From positions 38,994-71,281 of the forward strand of contig JXCB02000044.1 in NCBI GenBank assembly GCA_000828075.3: a stretch of DNA of 32,288 nucleotides, in the 5' to 3' direction. Made by a program: the position numbers and the translations under genes. The notes beneath the pieces are model-generated. The model was not told where the DNA came from. It saw nothing but the letters and a program-made list of their open reading frames with translations, and made no database searches. The stretch is from Tolypothrix campylonemoides VB511288. Lineage in GTDB: Bacteria; Cyanobacteriota; Cyanobacteriia; Cyanobacteriales; Nostocaceae. Shown in pieces: positions 1 through 7,054 of the stretch. Position 1 is the first letter of the stretch; each line of letters opens with the position of its first letter.

Positions 1-2
1 CC

Positions 3-302
3 AAGCAGTTTTGGGGACTGGAAGATTTCATGAACTTAAGCCAAACTGCTGTAACTAATGCTGTTAATCTAGCATTCTTTATGGTCAATTTGTCCCATCA
101 TCTTCTCTCGGATTTTCGTCTCCTTAATCCCGACTCCGGCATTATTGACCTTAAGGCTCATTATCGTGGTTTTCGATATGTCCATGAAATCTTAAAAATG
201 CTTCCGCAAATGCCTGAGCCTATTTTATTAACCCAGATTTTTGCCAAGCTTACTTCTTTAGGACGTATTCATACCGTTTCTACAGGCGTTGAACCCTCGT
301 AA
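3..302 (+). CDS. DDE transposase, C-terminal fragment (truncated by window edge)
   Basis: The reading frame is open to the first base of the window, so the true start lies to the left; the first ATG at position 30 is internal. The visible 99 residues begin KQFWGLEDFMN and end ...HTVSTGVEPS. I recall this tail from IS4-like cyanobacterial transposases, in which a WGLEDFMN segment follows the region carrying the last catalytic Glu. The catalytic residues themselves lie outside the window, so activity and completeness cannot be judged. The hydrophobic stretch NLAFFMVNLSHHLL suits the C-terminal helix of a DDE fold. No terminal inverted repeat could be identified in the bases after the stop because the other end is missing. 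Family assignment is from memory and moderate. Confidence 0.6.
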   Translation, partial: KQFWGLEDFMNLSQTAVTNAVNLAFFMVNLSHHLLSDFRLLNPDSGIIDLKAHYRGFRYVHEILKMLPQMPEPILLTQIFAKLTSLGRIHTVSTGVEPS

Positions 303-349
303 ATTGGCAGAGGTATTGCTGAAGGACAGATACTGTAGAGTCATCCGCT

Positions 350-604
350 TTATCTCACCCTAACTGTCCGTCCATTCTCACACTTGTACTCTCTGCCATT
401 AACAGTTGCGGTTGTAGTCACTTGATCATCTGGTGAGTTGGAGGAACAGTTCAGTTTAACTTCACCATTCCTAATTTCTGTTGTTTGATTGACTTCTGAA
501 GAGTTCGTGTCACTGGAACTTCCACCTTCACAGGCGGTTGTGAGTGCCAGTAAAGAACAAAGTAAGCCAAATACAACTATTTTGTTAGCAAGGCTTTTGG
601 GCAT
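350..604 (-). CDS. Small predicted lipoprotein, function unknown
   Basis: 84 residues. The N-terminus has a basic start (MPKSLANK), a hydrophobic core and a lipobox ending LTTAC, so the protein is predicted to be cleaved before the Cys near residue 25 and lipidated. The mature part is short, rich in Ser, Thr and Asn, and contains two further Cys (in KLNCSS and YKCENG) that could form a disulfide. I recognise no domain. An AGGGA-like ribosome-binding site lies about 8 bases before the ATG. It follows hpnH on the same strand about 170 bases downstream, with a hairpin in between, so co-transcription is uncertain. Membrane attachment is well supported; the role is not known. Confidence 0.65.
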   Translation of the reverse strand: MPKSLANKIVVFGLLCSLLALTTACEGGSSSDTNSSEVNQTTEIRNGEVKLNCSSNSPDDQVTTTATVNGREYKCENGRTVRVR

Positions 605-689
605 TATAAAATCCCTAATCGTTGTCAGAAACCTCTATCTTCTATTGTAGAAACTATTGTAGGAACTGAGCCGAACGTTAGTGCAGCAT

Positions 690-708
690 GCCTCCTAAAG
701 CAGGAGGC
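690..708. other. Perfect 7-bp stem hairpin downstream of hpnH
   Basis: GCCTCCT, a 5-base loop, then AGGAGGC. It sits between the end of hpnH and the start of the lipoprotein gene, where a terminator is expected, but no T run follows on either strand. It may be an mRNA-end hairpin or a dispersed palindrome. Confidence 0.4.
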
Positions 709-774
709 ACGCTAATAGAATGAGATGTGTAACTTAGGAATTTGTGCGATTGTGTAGTAAGCTCAAGCCTCAGA

Positions 775-1797
775 TTAGCTTCCTATTCCCAATAGCGCCT
801 TCACCGATCGCCCGATATTTGTCGGCTGCATCGCATCCATCGCAGCGGTAGGTTCATAACCGCAATGCATCATGCAATTTGCACATTTGGGATTTCCACT
901 AGCCTGACCGTATTGCTTCCAATCTGTTTTTTCCAACAGTTCTTGGAAAGTCTTGTAGTGACCTTCATTAAGAAGATAACAAGGCTTTTGCCAACCAAGA
1001 ACGCTATAGCTGGGACTTCCCCAAGGGGTGCAATCGTAGTCTTTCTCACCAATGAGAAAATCTAAAAACAGTGGGCTATTAATAAAATCCCAGTTTTTCT
1101 GACCTGCCTTCATAGGAGCAAAAATTTGCCGGAAGAGTGCCCGTGTTTGTTCACGCTGAAGAAAATGATCTTGATCCGGTGCCCACTCGTAACTGTAGCC
1201 TGGGGAAATCGTCATACCATCAATACCCAAACTAGTGAGGAAGTCAAACAACTCCTGCAATTCTTTAGGATCAGCCCCTTCAAAAACCGTAGTGTTTGTA
1301 GCGACACGAAATCCTCTGGCTTTTGCCGCACGAATTGCTTGAATTGCAATATCAAAAACTCCTTTGCGATCCACACACTTATCGTGTAGCTCCCGCATTC
1401 CGTCTAAATGCACACTGAAAGTCAGGTAAGGTGAAGGTTGAAACTTATCCAAGCTCTTCTCTAACAACAATCCATTAGTACACAAGACAATAAACTTTTT
1501 GCGTTCAACCAAGCCTCGGACAATCTCATCAATTTGGGGATGTAGTAGGGGTTCGCCTCCAGGAATGGAAACAACTGGTGCGCCACACTCTTCTACTGCG
1601 GCAAAGCATTCTTCAGGACTCAAGTGTTGCTTAAGTATTTCTTTAGGATGCTGGATTTTCCCACAACCGGAACAAGCCAGATTACACCGGAACAGCGGTT
1701 CCAACATCAGAACCAGAGGAAAACGTTTGCGACCCAACAGACGTTGAGTCACTAAATACTTACCTATTTCAATAGCTTGTTGTAATTGAATGCCCAT
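775..1797 (-). CDS. hpnH: HpnH, radical SAM adenosyl-hopene transferase
   Basis: 340 residues, normal for the family. HpnH joins the 5'-deoxyadenosyl group of SAM to diploptene, giving adenosylhopane, the first step of extended hopanoid side-chain synthesis. The radical SAM cluster motif CxxxCxxC is present as CNLACSGC (Cys 38, 42, 45), followed by the PGGEP motif; a C-terminal Cys group ([10 protein letters not shown]) is also visible. The frame stays open upstream to an ATG at 1854, but the ATG at 1797 is preferred: it has a TGAGGAG ribosome-binding site at proper spacing and begins [12 protein letters not shown], as HpnH proteins do. hpnA lies 111 bases upstream on the same strand, so the two are probably co-transcribed. 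No squalene-hopene cyclase gene is in the window. Confidence 0.93.
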   Translation of the reverse strand: MGIQLQQAIEIGKYLVTQRLLGRKRFPLVLMLEPLFRCNLACSGCGKIQHPKEILKQHLSPEECFAAVEECGAPVVSIPGGEPLLHPQIDEIVRGLVERKKFIVLCTNGLLLEKSLDKFQPSPYLTFSVHLDGMRELHDKCVDRKGVFDIAIQAIRAAKARGFRVATNTTVFEGADPKELQELFDFLTSLGIDGMTISPGYSYEWAPDQDHFLQREQTRALFRQIFAPMKAGQKNWDFINSPLFLDFLIGEKDYDCTPWGSPSYSVLGWQKPCYLLNEGHYKTFQELLEKTDWKQYGQASGNPKCANCMMHCGYEPTAAMDAMQPTNIGRSVKALLGIGS

Positions 1798-1908
1798 AAT
1801 TCTCCTCAACACCTTGATATAGACTCTAGCTATCAGCAGTCTGCACTCAACCAATTAAGCAAAATGTCTGATGACAATTTTGTATGGTTATGTTAAACCG
1901 AAAAGTCT

Positions 1909-2910
1909 CTATTTGTATGCTACCTCAACGTATTTCTGAGCCACAAACCAATTTACGGCGTCTTGTAAAGCAGTTCTAATTGGGGTTTGAGGTAAACCCA
2001 ATTCTCTGACGGCTTTGGAAGCGTTGTAATACATCGGTTGATGCGACATACGAACACCATCCAAAGGAATCGAAGGCGGTTTGCCTAAAGGCGCGAGAAT
2101 TCGCTCATCAATCCAAGCTAAACTTAGGGGTAACCAAGCTGGGACAGATTTTTGAGGAGCACTCAAACCCGTGATTTCGGCAAGTTGATCAAGCACTGCT
2201 TTGAGAGAAAGGTTTTGGTTGCCTAAGATATAACGCTCTCCTGTTTTTCCTTTATCTAAAGCTAGTAGGTGTCCCCTCGCCACATCGCGCACATCGATAA
2301 AATTTAAACCCGTGTTTAAGTAAGCAGGCATTTGCCTTCGCAGAAACCGCAGAATAATATCTCCAGTAGGAGTTGGTTTAATGTCCCAAGGACCAATTGG
2401 AGTGCTTGGATTGACTATCACGATATCTTGACCCTGTTTTACCGCTTGCTTTGCTTCCTGTTCAGCTAAATACTTAGACTTCTTGTAGTGACCAATTAGT
2501 TCCTCAAGCGGACTTTGATGTGTTTCATCGACTACCTCCCCTGGTTCACCTACCCCAATAGCAGCAACAGAACTCGTATAAACACTGCGTTCAATCCCTG
2601 CTTGACGGGCGGCTGCTAACACATTACGCGTTCCCAGGACATTATTGTGATACAATACCTCTCGGTCAGCTTGCCAAAGAGAATAGTGAGCCGCAACGTG
2701 AAATAGTACCTGACAGCCATGCATTTTCTGGTATAAATTTGGTTCGTTCAGGTCGCCTTTTACAATCTCTACGTCTAAATCTTGTAAATTGTCCAAGCGA
2801 CTGTTAGGACGAACGAGCGCCCGGACTGCATAACCTTCCTGTACAAGCAACCGTGCCAAGTTAGCACCAACAAAGCCTGTAGTACCAGTCACAAACGTGC
2901 GAATTGTCAT
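1909..2910 (-). CDS. hpnA: HpnA, hopanoid-associated NAD-dependent sugar epimerase/dehydratase
   Basis: 333 residues of the extended short-chain dehydrogenase/reductase family. The Rossmann nucleotide motif GxxGxxG is TGTTGFVG (Gly 9, 12, 15). The active-site set is visible as Ser 113/114 in YTSS and the YxxxK pair Tyr142/Lys146 in HYKKSK. HpnA is named for its conserved location in hopanoid clusters; its exact substrate is not settled. Here it lies directly upstream of hpnH in the same orientation and divergent from the hpnG-like gene, with a 92-base spacer that must hold both promoters. The start at 2910 is supported by the Rossmann strand beginning at residue 3 and by an AAGG sequence 9 to 12 bases upstream. 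Confidence 0.9.
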   Translation of the reverse strand: MTIRTFVTGTTGFVGANLARLLVQEGYAVRALVRPNSRLDNLQDLDVEIVKGDLNEPNLYQKMHGCQVLFHVAAHYSLWQADREVLYHNNVLGTRNVLAAARQAGIERSVYTSSVAAIGVGEPGEVVDETHQSPLEELIGHYKKSKYLAEQEAKQAVKQGQDIVIVNPSTPIGPWDIKPTPTGDIILRFLRRQMPAYLNTGLNFIDVRDVARGHLLALDKGKTGERYILGNQNLSLKAVLDQLAEITGLSAPQKSVPAWLPLSLAWIDERILAPLGKPPSIPLDGVRMSHQPMYYNASKAVRELGLPQTPIRTALQDAVNWFVAQKYVEVAYK

Positions 2911-2962
2911 AAGTCGTGTACCTTGCTATAACGCTGTTAAACTCAATACGCCTAGAAAAACT

Positions 2963-2968
2963 ATAATT
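2963..2968 (+). promoter_or_regulatory. Candidate -10 box (TATAAT) for the hpnG-like gene
   Basis: A perfect TATAAT lies 34 bases before the preferred ATG at 3003, giving a leader of about 28 bases. The -35 region is weak (TTAAAC about 19 bases upstream). The box overlaps the alternative TTG start at 2967, which argues against that start. Confidence 0.45.
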
Positions 2969-3002
2969 GCCTCAACAATGGAAAAACACAGGGCAGAGAA
3001 TA

Positions 3003-3707
3003 ATGACAATGCCTGCTGATGCCATTCTGGTTGCTCAAGGACTAGAGTACAAATCTGTTTGCAAAGGATTAAATCGCGTTGCGGTTCCTACACCGCCCGT
3101 TTTCCCGATTCCTATGGGTTCATTAGCATTAAGGAAATATCTAGAACAATGGCTACAAGCTGGACACTTTTCTGAGCATTCAAAACCCAGAGTTTTACTG
3201 ATGGGGTTATGTGGGAGTTTGTCGCCAAAATACAGGATTGGGGAGGCTGTAGTGTATCGAAGTTGCGTTTATGCGGTTGCTGAAGAAAATAAAAAGGCTA
3301 CTGAGCTTTTCTGTAAGCTAGAGTTAACAAAGATACTGCAAAATAAATTGCAAGACAGAGTTTTCACCGGGATTGGTTTGACGAGCGATCGCCTCATTTA
3401 TTCTGCCAGTGAAAAACTGCAATTAGGTCAAGCATATAATGCTGACGTCGTAGATATGGAAGGATATGCAGCCTTACAAGTTTTGAGTGAGTTGGGAATT
3501 GCTGTAGCAATGCTGCGAGTTATCAGCGACGACGTGCGCCATAATATTCCAAACCTCACCAATGCATTTCATGATGGTTCTTTACAGGCGTTGCCTTTAG
3601 CAATGGGACTACTCAAACAACCAATTGCTGCAACTCGCTTAGTTTCTGGTTCTCTTAGGGGATTACGTGTTTTACAGGATATAACAACTTTTTTGTTTAG
3701 CAACTAA
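3003..3707 (+). CDS. hpnG: HpnG-like phosphorylase/nucleosidase (adenosylhopane depurination)
   Basis: 234 residues from the ATG at 3003; a TTG at 2967 would add 12 residues but overlaps a TATAAT box. The fold is that of purine nucleoside phosphorylase/MTA-SAH nucleosidase: MGLCGSL near residue 67, the IGEAVV strand near 79, the DMEGYA motif with Glu153, and the catalytic-region Asp in VISDD near 175-177. HpnG removes adenine from adenosylhopane to yield ribosylhopane (phosphate form), the step after HpnH. The divergent arrangement with hpnA/hpnH fits that assignment, which rests more on context than on unique residues. A generic nucleoside phosphorylase is the alternative. Confidence 0.8.
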   Translation: MTMPADAILVAQGLEYKSVCKGLNRVAVPTPPVFPIPMGSLALRKYLEQWLQAGHFSEHSKPRVLLMGLCGSLSPKYRIGEAVVYRSCVYAVAEENKKATELFCKLELTKILQNKLQDRVFTGIGLTSDRLIYSASEKLQLGQAYNADVVDMEGYAALQVLSELGIAVAMLRVISDDVRHNIPNLTNAFHDGSLQALPLAMGLLKQPIAATRLVSGSLRGLRVLQDITTFLFSN

Positions 3708-3783
3708 GCTTGTCGCACAACATTGAGGATGGCGTTTGTTTTAAACTAAAACTATGTCGTAAATTCGCGTCAAGCGCTTGATA

Positions 3784-4029
3784 ATGACACAAATCACATT
3801 TAAGGTTGAAGCATTTTGGGATTGGGAAGCACAAGTTTGGGTTGCAACAAGTGAAGACGTGCCAGGATTAGTAACGGAAGCTTCTACAATTGAGATTCTC
3901 ACACAAAAGCTTCGAGAAATAATTCCAGAACTCATTGTTCTCAACTCTATTGTGCCTTCTGATTATGTGGGTTCTATCACTTTTGAGTTAATCAGTCATC
4001 GGCAAGAGTTGATTGAGGTGACTTCTTAG
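3784..4029 (+). CDS. DUF1902 (HicB-like) antitoxin
   Basis: 81 residues from the ATG at 3784; a TTG two codons earlier is less likely. It begins with the beta-strand pattern TFKVEAFWDWEAQVWVA and the SEDVPGL motif typical of DUF1902/HicB-type partial RNase H-like antitoxins, which resemble the HicB N-terminal domain. It lacks a visible C-terminal DNA-binding ribbon or helix-turn-helix. Its stop codon TAG is followed immediately by the ATG of the HicA-like toxin with no gap, so translation is almost certainly coupled. By family, it should bind and neutralise that toxin. Assignment is from motif recognition and context. Confidence 0.8.
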   Translation: MTQITFKVEAFWDWEAQVWVATSEDVPGLVTEASTIEILTQKLREIIPELIVLNSIVPSDYVGSITFELISHRQELIEVTS

Positions 4030-4227
4030 ATGAGTGCGTCGTTTACTCCTGAGTTGAAAAAGATTCTTTCGGAAGCTGGTTGTTACTTTGAACGGCAAGG
4101 CAAAGGAGACCATGAAATCTGGTACAGTCCAATCACAGATCGTCGATTTGTAGTGGATAGTTCTATCAAGTCACGCCATACAGCCAATGCAGTTTTGAAA
4201 CAAGCAGGACTGTCTAAAGCCTTTTAA
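4030..4227 (+). CDS. hicA: HicA-type toxin (putative mRNA interferase)
   Basis: 65 residues, the usual size. HicA toxins are small double-stranded-RNA-binding-fold RNases that cut mRNA independently of the ribosome, using one His in a G-x-H-type motif. Here it is GDHEIW with His28, followed by the beta-strand pattern RRFVVD and the C-terminal helix TANAVLKQAGL. All expected elements are present, so it looks functional. The start abuts the antitoxin stop (TAG then ATG), and no separate ribosome-binding site is seen beyond the end of the antitoxin gene. Antitoxin-first order is opposite to the E. coli hicAB order but, as I recall, usual for DUF1902 pairs. Confidence 0.82.
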   Translation: MSASFTPELKKILSEAGCYFERQGKGDHEIWYSPITDRRFVVDSSIKSRHTANAVLKQAGLSKAF

Positions 4228-4304
4228 CTAATTAAAACTTCTAACTAGTTGCCGTAAGCAAACGTTCTACAACTTCGTTTCTTTGTCAAAATATATCCCT
4301 GTAA

Positions 4305-4402
4305 TACCAAGCGTGAAAAAAGAATGCGACAGATACATACTGCCAAACCCTGGTTATCTTAGGCTTTCTTAATGCCGTACAGAGATGAATTTTGAATTGG
4401 TA
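4305..4402. mobile_element. MITE family 2, copy A (98 bp)
   Basis: Begins TACCAAG and ends TTGGTA as inverted termini, and is flanked on both sides by TAA (4302-4304 and 4403-4405), a 3-bp target duplication. It matches copies at 14244-14347 and 27530-27859 in termini, length and target type. The interior is more diverged than in copy B and has no coding capacity. It fills most of the 290-base gap between hicA and the MFS gene. Confidence 0.6.
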
Positions 4403-4517
4403 TAAGCCTCCCCCTACCACAAAGAAGTCTTTTTCATGGGAATATTATTGATTGCAGGGCCAAGCTTAAATGAAATAGCCCGGACTTGCTCCATCCACCC
4501 TATTCCTGCATCTCCGT

Positions 4518-6128
4518 ATGACATCACCATCAGCAGTTGCTATTTCCATGTGGACTCCCCTGCGTCAGCCAGTGTTTCGTGCCTTGTGGGTGGCATCGGC
4601 GGTGTCTAGCATTGGAACTTGGATGCACGATGTCGGCGCAGCATGGTTGATGACAACTCTTGCACCCAACTCACCGTTGTTAGTGGCGCTGATGCAGGCG
4701 GCGTCTAGCTTGCCGTTTTTCTTGCTGGCGTTACCCGCAGGAGCGATCGCCGATGTTGTTGACCGCCGTAAGATGTTGCTATGGACGCAGGGTTGGATGC
4801 TGGCTATGGCGACTTTGTTAGGTGTGCTGACAATAGCTAACATTACAACTCCGTGGATACTCTTAGGATTGACCTTTGCCTTGAGTATCGGCAGTTCGAT
4901 GAATATGCCTGTTTGGCAAGCTGTCACCCCCGAACTTGTACCAAGAGAAGAACTGCCGCAAGCTGTGACTCTCAGCGGCATTGTTGTGAATTTATCTCGC
5001 TCAATTGGTCCGGCGATCGCCGGGATAATCATCGCCACAACCGGAACAGGTGTTGTTTTCTTGCTGAACGCTGCCTCATTTGTGAGCGTGATACTTGTGA
5101 TTTACCGCTGGCAACGTAGGCATGAAAAGAGCGCCTTACCTACAGAACGCGTCGTAGGAGCAATGCAAGCAGGGATACGTTACATCCGTTATGCCCCAGT
5201 TTTTCAGTCTGTGCTAATTAGAACTTTTGCCTATATTTTCTTTGCCAGTGCCTTATTTGCCTTGCTACCACTGCTGGGGCGTAAAGAGTTGGGGCTGGAT
5301 GCGTTTGGGTACGGTGTCGTTCTTGGCTTTTGGGGCATTGGTGGGTTAGCAGGAGCATTCATTTTACCCAAAGCACGGCAGAAGCTATCCAGCGACAGGG
5401 TGGTAGCGCTGTCTTCCCTGCTTATGGGCGTGATGATGCTGGCGCTGGCATTTTTCCGCATTGTACCACTGGTTTGGGTAGTGATGCTGCTGGTAGGAAT
5501 TTCGTCCCTCAGTGTTATGGTGAGTCTTAATGTCGCAGCGCAAACAGCAGTTCCTACATGGGTACGTGCCAGAGCCTTATCTGTGCAATTGCTGGTATTC
5601 CAGGGAGGTATGGTGCTGGGCAGTCTTTTGTGGGGTGCTTTAGCCCAACGGACAAGTATCTCAATTGCCCTTGCCAGTGCCGCTGTGGGATTAATTGTAT
5701 GTGTCCTGCTAACAACGCGTTATCGTCTTCGCTGTGCTGAAAAATTGGACTTGCAGGCGTCCCTGCACTGGGAGCAGCCACGCATCGCTTTTGAACCGTG
5801 CCCAAATGATGGTCCTGTCTTAATTACCCTGGAGTATCGCATTGATCCAGCAAACGCCGAAGAGTTTACCAAGGTGATGCAAACACTCAGCCAAATTCGT
5901 CGGCGTGATGGTGCGATTCAGTGGGGCGTGTATCAAGATTTATCAGATCCTACTCGCTTTGTGGAAACATTGCTTGTAGAGTCTTGGGCAGAACACAAAA
6001 GGCAATTTGTGCGGGTGACAAATGCAGATAGAGTGATTGAGGAACAAGTCCGCGCCTTTCACATTGGCAATGAACTGCCCAAGGTTTCGCAGATGATTTA
6101 TTCAAATCCTGACAAGCATCCGTGTTAG
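4518..6128 (+). CDS. MFS exporter with C-terminal ABM-type (antibiotic biosynthesis monooxygenase-like) domain
   Basis: 536 residues. Residues about 15-405 form a 12-helix major facilitator of the MFS_3/EntS-like group: PVFRALWVASAVSSIGTW in helix 1 and motif A-like ADVVDRRK after helix 2. Proteins of this group export siderophores, macrolides or other small molecules by proton exchange across the inner membrane. Residues about 432-530 form a soluble alpha/beta domain (VLITLEYRIDPANAEEF, then RRRDGAIQWGVYQDLSDP and a VESWAEH strand) resembling the dimeric ABM fold. The two are in one uninterrupted frame. This fusion is known from related transporters; the domain's role there is unclear, and no heme or quinone site can be argued from sequence. 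The ATG at 4518 gives the expected N-terminus, although no strong ribosome-binding site precedes it. Confidence 0.85.
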   Translation: MTSPSAVAISMWTPLRQPVFRALWVASAVSSIGTWMHDVGAAWLMTTLAPNSPLLVALMQAASSLPFFLLALPAGAIADVVDRRKMLLWTQGWMLAMATLLGVLTIANITTPWILLGLTFALSIGSSMNMPVWQAVTPELVPREELPQAVTLSGIVVNLSRSIGPAIAGIIIATTGTGVVFLLNAASFVSVILVIYRWQRRHEKSALPTERVVGAMQAGIRYIRYAPVFQSVLIRTFAYIFFASALFALLPLLGRKELGLDAFGYGVVLGFWGIGGLAGAFILPKARQKLSSDRVVALSSLLMGVMMLALAFFRIVPLVWVVMLLVGISSLSVMVSLNVAAQTAVPTWVRARALSVQLLVFQGGMVLGSLLWGALAQRTSISIALASAAVGLIVCVLLTTRYRLRCAEKLDLQASLHWEQPRIAFEPCPNDGPVLITLEYRIDPANAEEFTKVMQTLSQIRRRDGAIQWGVYQDLSDPTRFVETLLVESWAEHKRQFVRVTNADRVIEEQVRAFHIGNELPKVSQMIYSNPDKHPC

Positions 6129-6140
6129 CTAGTGCTGATT

Positions 6141-6311
6141 CTATACTTTCGCGAAATCCCTGACGGGTTTGTGGTAAAACAAGCCCGCATCGTTCGTAAC
6201 GCTTCGGGATAAAGGAGAGCGCTCAAATTCTTCAACCAGATAGATTGGGGCTAGTTCATTGCCGTAAGTTCCAGCCACGAAGAATAATTCTGCTGTGGTT
6301 ATAGTTTGCAT
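6141..6311 (-). pseudogene. Probable remnant of an aspartoacylase/succinylglutamate desuccinylase gene (N-terminus only)
   Basis: A 56-residue frame starting MQTITTAELFFVAGTYGNE. The segment FVAGTYGNELAPIYLVEEFE resembles the first strand and zinc-binding H-G-N-E region of cyanobacterial aspartoacylases (typically GGTHGNE..G.YLVKKFE), but the zinc-ligand His is replaced by Tyr (TYGNE). After about 33 residues the resemblance is lost and the frame stops, so some 240 residues are missing. It lies against a MITE at 6371. I read it as a decayed fragment; a short unrelated gene is possible. Confidence 0.4.
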
Positions 6312-6370
6312 ACACACCTAAGTCGTTCTCTCAATTTTTTTTGTACAAATTCTTGAAAACATTTTGGTTA

Positions 6371-6493
6371 GGGATTTCCAAGAAATAAATTATCCATCTT
6401 GTGGGGTGGGCGTCCCCGCCCGCCCTCGATCTGAACGGGCTTTCTTTTCCGTTCCACAAGAGATTTTTGGATACTTTTTTATTTGGAAGTCCC
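6371..6493. mobile_element. MITE family 1, copy 1 (123 bp)
   Basis: Begins GGGATTTCCAAG and ends TTGGAAGTCCC (imperfect inverted repeats), flanked by TTA on both sides (6368-6370 and 6494-6496). Shares long segments with 18153-18409, for example ATAAATTATCCATCTTGTGG on the left and CACAAGAGATTTTTGGATAC on the right. It encodes no transposase and would need one in trans. The right-hand TTA duplication is also the stop codon of the minus-strand secreted-protein gene. Confidence 0.75.
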
Positions 6494-7054
6494 TTAACTA
6501 CTCTGAAACTTTGCTTCACCATAGTAAATCCACGAGCATCCGTAATCGCTCTGGTACCCAAGCACAAGCGTTGCAGTGTTACCGATTCTATTCATGAGTA
6601 GCCATGTATAAACCCCATAACCTACGCGCCCTCGAGCTTTTGCATCACGCCCGTTGTTTGTAAGTTCTCCTTGGTAGACGCGTTGTCCCTCCAATATCTC
6701 AACGGTATTACCCGACGTCCTCACGGTTATATCTACGGGTAATTGACTTAAGAGGTATGCACCACATGAGTCTGAGATGGGAGTCAATACGGCAGTCCAT
6801 CGACCTGCAAGCGATGTGTCTAAATTTTGACTTATAAGCATACCTCTTTGCTTGATCGCAGGTATGGGTTGCGTCGTCGCTTGAGGCTTACTAGACTTAG
6901 TTAGTCGTTTTTGTGAATCTTTTAGCGATTTATTTGCGATACTTATCTGTGCATCTTTTACAGGAGAAGAAACCGCAGAAGAGAAGGGAATCAGGGTAGA
7001 AACCAATGCGGAACCTATTATAAATATTCCTACTTTATTGATTAATTTTTTCAT
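6494..7054 (-). CDS. Predicted secreted protein of unknown function
   Basis: 186 residues. An N-terminal signal peptide is clear: MKKLINK, a hydrophobic core and a likely cleavage near residues 26-29 (SSAVSS). A low-complexity Lys/Ser/Gln linker follows to about residue 70. The C-terminal part, from SLAGRWTAVLTP to WIYYGEAKF, looks like a compact beta-rich domain with two Cys (DSCGAYL and DYGCSW) that could pair. I recognise no family. The stop codon TAA coincides exactly with the target-site duplication of the adjacent MITE, so the 3' untranslated region is MITE sequence. A TATCTCTCTTGAGGAGA stretch (read on the gene strand as TCTCCTCAAGAGAG) occurs just upstream, without an ideal ribosome-binding site. 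Confidence 0.65.
   Translation of the reverse strand: MKKLINKVGIFIIGSALVSTLIPFSSAVSSPVKDAQISIANKSLKDSQKRLTKSSKPQATTQPIPAIKQRGMLISQNLDTSLAGRWTAVLTPISDSCGAYLLSQLPVDITVRTSGNTVEILEGQRVYQGELTNNGRDAKARGRVGYGVYTWLLMNRIGNTATLVLGYQSDYGCSWIYYGEAKFQSS

Noticed and set aside
4565-5038. 157-codon minus-strand frame inside the MFS gene
   Set aside because: No recognisable domain, fully overlapped by a well-supported transporter gene.
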